From: Triops longicaudatus
Lineage: Eukaryota; Arthropoda; Branchiopoda; Notostraca; Triopsidae
Length of the DNA stretch: 64,000 nt
NCBI GenBank assembly: GCA_022885665.1
Contig: JAGQDJ010000137.1
Coordinates: forward strand, 80,577-144,576
Reading direction: 5' to 3'
The position numbers and the translations under genes are program-made. The notes beneath the pieces were generated by a model that worked only from the letters and a program-made list of their open reading frames with translations, ran no database searches and was not told where the DNA came from. Below, in pieces: positions 62,301-64,000 of this stretch (the stretch's first letter is position 1; every line of letters begins with the position of its first letter).

Positions 62301-64000
62301 CCACCAGGCTAAATTTCCTATAAATCTCGTCAAAATCCAAGTTCGCAGCCAGTAATAACTCGTTAAAAAGTTCCTCAATCGTGTTTTCCAGCTGAACTTG
62401 CTCATCAACTACTTGCTTGAACTCAAAAAAAATTTCTCCAGCTTTACGAACTTTACGGAGCTCTCTTAAATTTACAGCTTCGATTAATGGATCCTTTGAC
62501 TTCCCACCTATCCGCACGACATTCTTTTCCCCGCAAATTGTCTGCATGTGCTTGACGAACTCGTCCAGGGCATGGTTTTTGTACGTCAAAACCAAGATAG
62601 GCTTATTTTGTGGCTGTTGAAGGATTGCTGAGAGGATCTGCGTGCCAATAAACGTCTTCCCAGTTCCTGGAGGACCTTGAATTATGGCTAATCGGTGGGT
62701 TAACCCTTGGCAGAATGCTTTGGCCTGGCTCGTTTGAAGGTCATACTTCCCAAACTTCAGTGTTTTCTTCCCAGCTTCAAACTCGCGTACCAGCGGCAGT
62801 GTGTGCGACACGTGAGGACTAAGGTTTTCAGTGTTGTCCACGGAACCATAGACAATTTCAGACTCAAACGGAATGCTGCTATACTGCATTTGCAAGGCTT
62901 TCAATGCTGGTGCTACTGATACATAATACACCGGCGATTCTACCATAACTCCGGCTTTCCCGTCTGACATTAACGCGCGAACAGCACCAATTTGGCTAGA
63001 CACCCCGTCCTCGATGGGTTGCACCGCTATTTCAATTTCTGTGTCTTTACCGGGTAATACGGCGTGATCCCTAATGGATGCAAACAACGAATCCTTGAAC
63101 GTCCCTGAGGCTGAAATGCAAACCAAGTTCCCGTGCATTAACTTGGACGAAACTTTGTTCCATTTCTTCCTTGTGTCCACCGGTTTGACACGTAGGATGA
63201 GCACTAGCGCACCCTCTAGCGGCTCAAGATAAATACCGGTCAAACGTAAGTCATAGAAGATGTTCATATCCCGTAAGTCTATGTCAGTGTTCAAGAAGCC
63301 TCGGATGCCTTTGGCGATACTCAGAAAGCAGTCGGCACGCAACAGGCGAAAGTACGTGTCCATGTACTCGTCAAAGGACTCGTAAGGCTGACCAACCTTT
63401 ACCGAGGACAAGGCAAGTTGGATAAAACGTTCGGAGGCCAGTTCAGATGGTTGGGGCACTAAAGGTAGCGAATCCCACGGAACATCACTGACGTCAGCTT
63501 CTTCTAATAAACCCGCCAACGCGCGAGTGCTCTCTTTCAAGAGCGTGTACATGAAGATCGCTTCCATATCGCGAACTTCGTCATAAGACTTGGCCCGTAG
63601 TTCCAAAATGTCGCTGACTTTCCGAGCTAACGCCGGACACGTCTTCAGGACGAGAACCAGGTAAGCAATTAAGCTACCACTGCAGTTTGACTGCATGTAT
63701 TGCGCTAACGGACCTTTGCGTGAGGCATATTTCGTACCAAAAATGGCTTTAGTGCAGTCTCGTGCGTCGGCGCGGATGGGAGCGAAGCGTATGAGGTGGT
63801 TGTGTAACTGAATCGTAAGCAAAACTGTTTGTGGGCTGCAACTACTGCCTATGAGTTCCCACAAACTAGTACAGGACGCTAGGGCTATGGTTCCCTCATT
63901 TTTCTGGAGATTGTTTCTAACCAGGTTTAAGACGCGTTCTAAATAGACTTGCAGTTCCGAGGACGAGATTGCTTGATTGTAGCGAACGACTCTGGCATTG
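59353..64000 (-). CDS. ZNFX1-like SF1 helicase fused to a PARP catalytic domain, partial
   Basis: One uninterrupted frame from the right edge to the stop at 59353, at least 1548 codons; the start lies beyond 64000. It begins with the ZNFX1-type region (YMDTYFRLLRADCFLSIAKG). The UPF1-like helicase has motif I GPPGTGKT (62653-62676), motif II VEEAAE (about 61466-61484), GDHQQLRP, LEEQNRMRPEMADLL, DSYQGDENDVI and AQSRARCM. A Lys/Glu/Asp-rich insert lies between motifs I and II (about 61940-62030). NFX1-type Cys/His zinc fingers follow (about 60120-60640), then a coiled coil and a PARP catalytic domain: HGTS (59782-59793), FGKGVYFAT (about 59698-59724) and DEFVIYD (about 59485-59505), an apparent H-Y-E triad. 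ZNFX1 acts in RNA silencing and antiviral sensing in animals; PARPs attach ADP-ribose. The fused PARP suggests coupling of RNA sensing to ADP-ribosylation (inference). No intron is seen, unlike neighbours. Confidence 0.92.
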   Translation of the reverse strand, partial: NARVVRYNQAISSSELQVYLERVLNLVRNNLQKNEGTIALASCTSLWELIGSSCSPQTVLLTIQLHNHLIRFAPIRADARDCTKAIFGTKYASRKGPLAQYMQSNCSGSLIAYLVLVLKTCPALARKVSDILELRAKSYDEVRDMEAIFMYTLLKESTRALAGLLEEADVSDVPWDSLPLVPQPSELASERFIQLALSSVKVGQPYESFDEYMDTYFRLLRADCFLSIAKGIRGFLNTDIDLRDMNIFYDLRLTGIYLEPLEGALVLILRVKPVDTRKKWNKVSSKLMHGNLVCISASGTFKDSLFASIRDHAVLPGKDTEIEIAVQPIEDGVSSQIGAVRALMSDGKAGVMVESPVYYVSVAPALKALQMQYSSIPFESEIVYGSVDNTENLSPHVSHTLPLVREFEAGKKTLKFGKYDLQTSQAKAFCQGLTHRLAIIQGPPGTGKTFIGTQILSAILQQPQNKPILVLTYKNHALDEFVKHMQTICGEKNVVRIGGKSKDPLIEAVNLRELRKVRKAGEIFFEFKQVVDEQVQLENTIEELFNELLLAANLDFDEIYRKFSLVELEAFLLDAPWTDKSSKIFNRSNKARVQDLIQREGDSFNAGSGDGSLFALWKAAFSYWLPSKATMANCQDLPDTLNKIEKIRHGQLKSDISKRKETKNVEKKAEESDEDEEEAIEKELERKTLMQTTERRNVTQFALRTNTTAVGLRDFSAKYLSSFHSPCLSDEDIKNDGEDELICANMKVRSTPRFHEMWHKSGKQRTEIVAQLLCEQMDNVLSLLRSHITQYRQLGEKRKTLERLHEKDVIQDKAVLAMTITGASIHSELLSLLQPEIVLVEEAAEILEPHLVAALGPWTKHLILIGDHQQLRPQVENMEIKKLNFEVSLFERLVHLNYPHVTLEEQNRMRPEMADLLLDIYPNLRSNEFRVATNLIPKCCGKSMYFWNVKSNEVEDRGFSNPLEADAIVALVKFLVSHSVDASKITVLAAYLAQTRLLRSRLREEGQREKELYFKNISTQPSNKPGSSTSNGEPTKEEMKIQVSTIDSYQGDENDVILVSLVRSNPSNKAGFLKERNRRCVAQSRARCMFVFVGNFDLIKSIPCWQFLTKRLEEKQLVGSTIELRCEYHPTQSKFFAASGEELNKLAASVFCKLPCLRPMACRKHPCPNACQPAHSHKKCEATVSYIGDCRHPLTRKCYQNPSSIDCLEDVVVKLNCQHDMSKKCFQNKDEIRCTANVTIYYTCGIHRKVVSCHDAGERLKCISPCQVMFKCNHPCEGKCGEPCSPASCRLCLEIRQLEEKWKLEVERRRKEAILKNAETDIARIVRELAQKPGAECTYNELDTKSAEFMSVQDRVLKYIQPGHSWYPTVVKIEKVTNRCLEVEWLKAHREMVDPSYKDDKFHGTSKEGVDGITRNGFKLPKTSGMFGKGVYFATDSSKSAQEIYTKQSNMLLLCEVLLGRTLNVNSATCMDLEQLRKLGYDSVFACRDTKRQGGVLHDEFVIYDPRQAIPRYVIHYQTINTNTQMSSFGNYKSLVKVGYNRNISKYY

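Noticed and set aside
1..64000. CRISPR arrays, rRNA or tRNA genes, operons
   Set aside because: None seen by eye. The genome is eukaryotic with spliced genes; no direct-repeat arrays and no convincing tRNA B-box were noticed, though a tRNA scan was not possible.

Overview
This window is arthropod nuclear DNA, most likely from a crustacean-type pancrustacean. The genes are eukaryotic and split by GT-AG introns, many of 50-110 bp. Two tandem genes resemble Snakeskin, an arthropod smooth septate junction protein, and the non-coding DNA holds BEL/Pao, hAT and pogo-like remnants. The class-level call is inference; no marker gene fixes the species. A 9-base N run at 41826-41834 shows a draft assembly.

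Layout: rhophilin (minus, 1-5170, cut by the left edge and missing its first exon), then about 8.4 kb with no recognisable gene except one weak TPR-like candidate. DDX1 (minus) is head-to-head with a lysosomal phospholipase A2/LCAT-family gene (plus). RCC1 with a long histone-H1-like tail (minus) follows, then two tandem Snakeskin-like genes (minus), cytochrome b5 (plus), MARCHF6/TEB4 (minus, 17 exons), a divergent alpha-tubulin (plus), a secreted Ala/Gln-rich protein (minus), GTF2H3 (plus), a PKNOX/PREP TALE homeobox gene (minus), and peroxisomal acyl-CoA oxidase (minus) head-to-head with REXO2 (plus). Next come a PTB-domain gene (plus, intronless), NDUFS2 (minus), a rearranged BEL/Pao remnant, a secreted coiled-coil protein with an apparent frameshift (minus), and a giant intronless ZNFX1-like helicase fused to a PARP catalytic domain (minus, cut by the right edge).

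The exon chains were built by hand from splice sites and reading phase. For DDX1, PLA2G15, RCC1, both Snakeskin-like genes, cytochrome b5, MARCHF6, alpha-tubulin, the Ala/Gln-rich gene, GTF2H3, PKNOX, ACOX1, REXO2 and NDUFS2 the summed coding length is an exact multiple of three with no internal stop. The genes are mainly housekeeping and do not form one pathway. Several are paired head-to-head over short spacers (223 bp for DDX1/PLA2G15, 382 bp for ACOX1/REXO2), consistent with shared promoters.

The most interesting locus is the ZNFX1-PARP fusion at the right end. It combines a UPF1-like RNA helicase, NFX1-type zinc fingers and an ADP-ribosyltransferase domain that keeps an apparent H-Y-E triad, all in one open frame of at least 4.6 kb. 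Others worth checking are an alpha-tubulin that lacks Lys40, the RCC1 H1-like tail, a hAT miniature element with perfect 8-bp target duplications beside a splice donor, and the frameshifted coiled-coil secreted protein.
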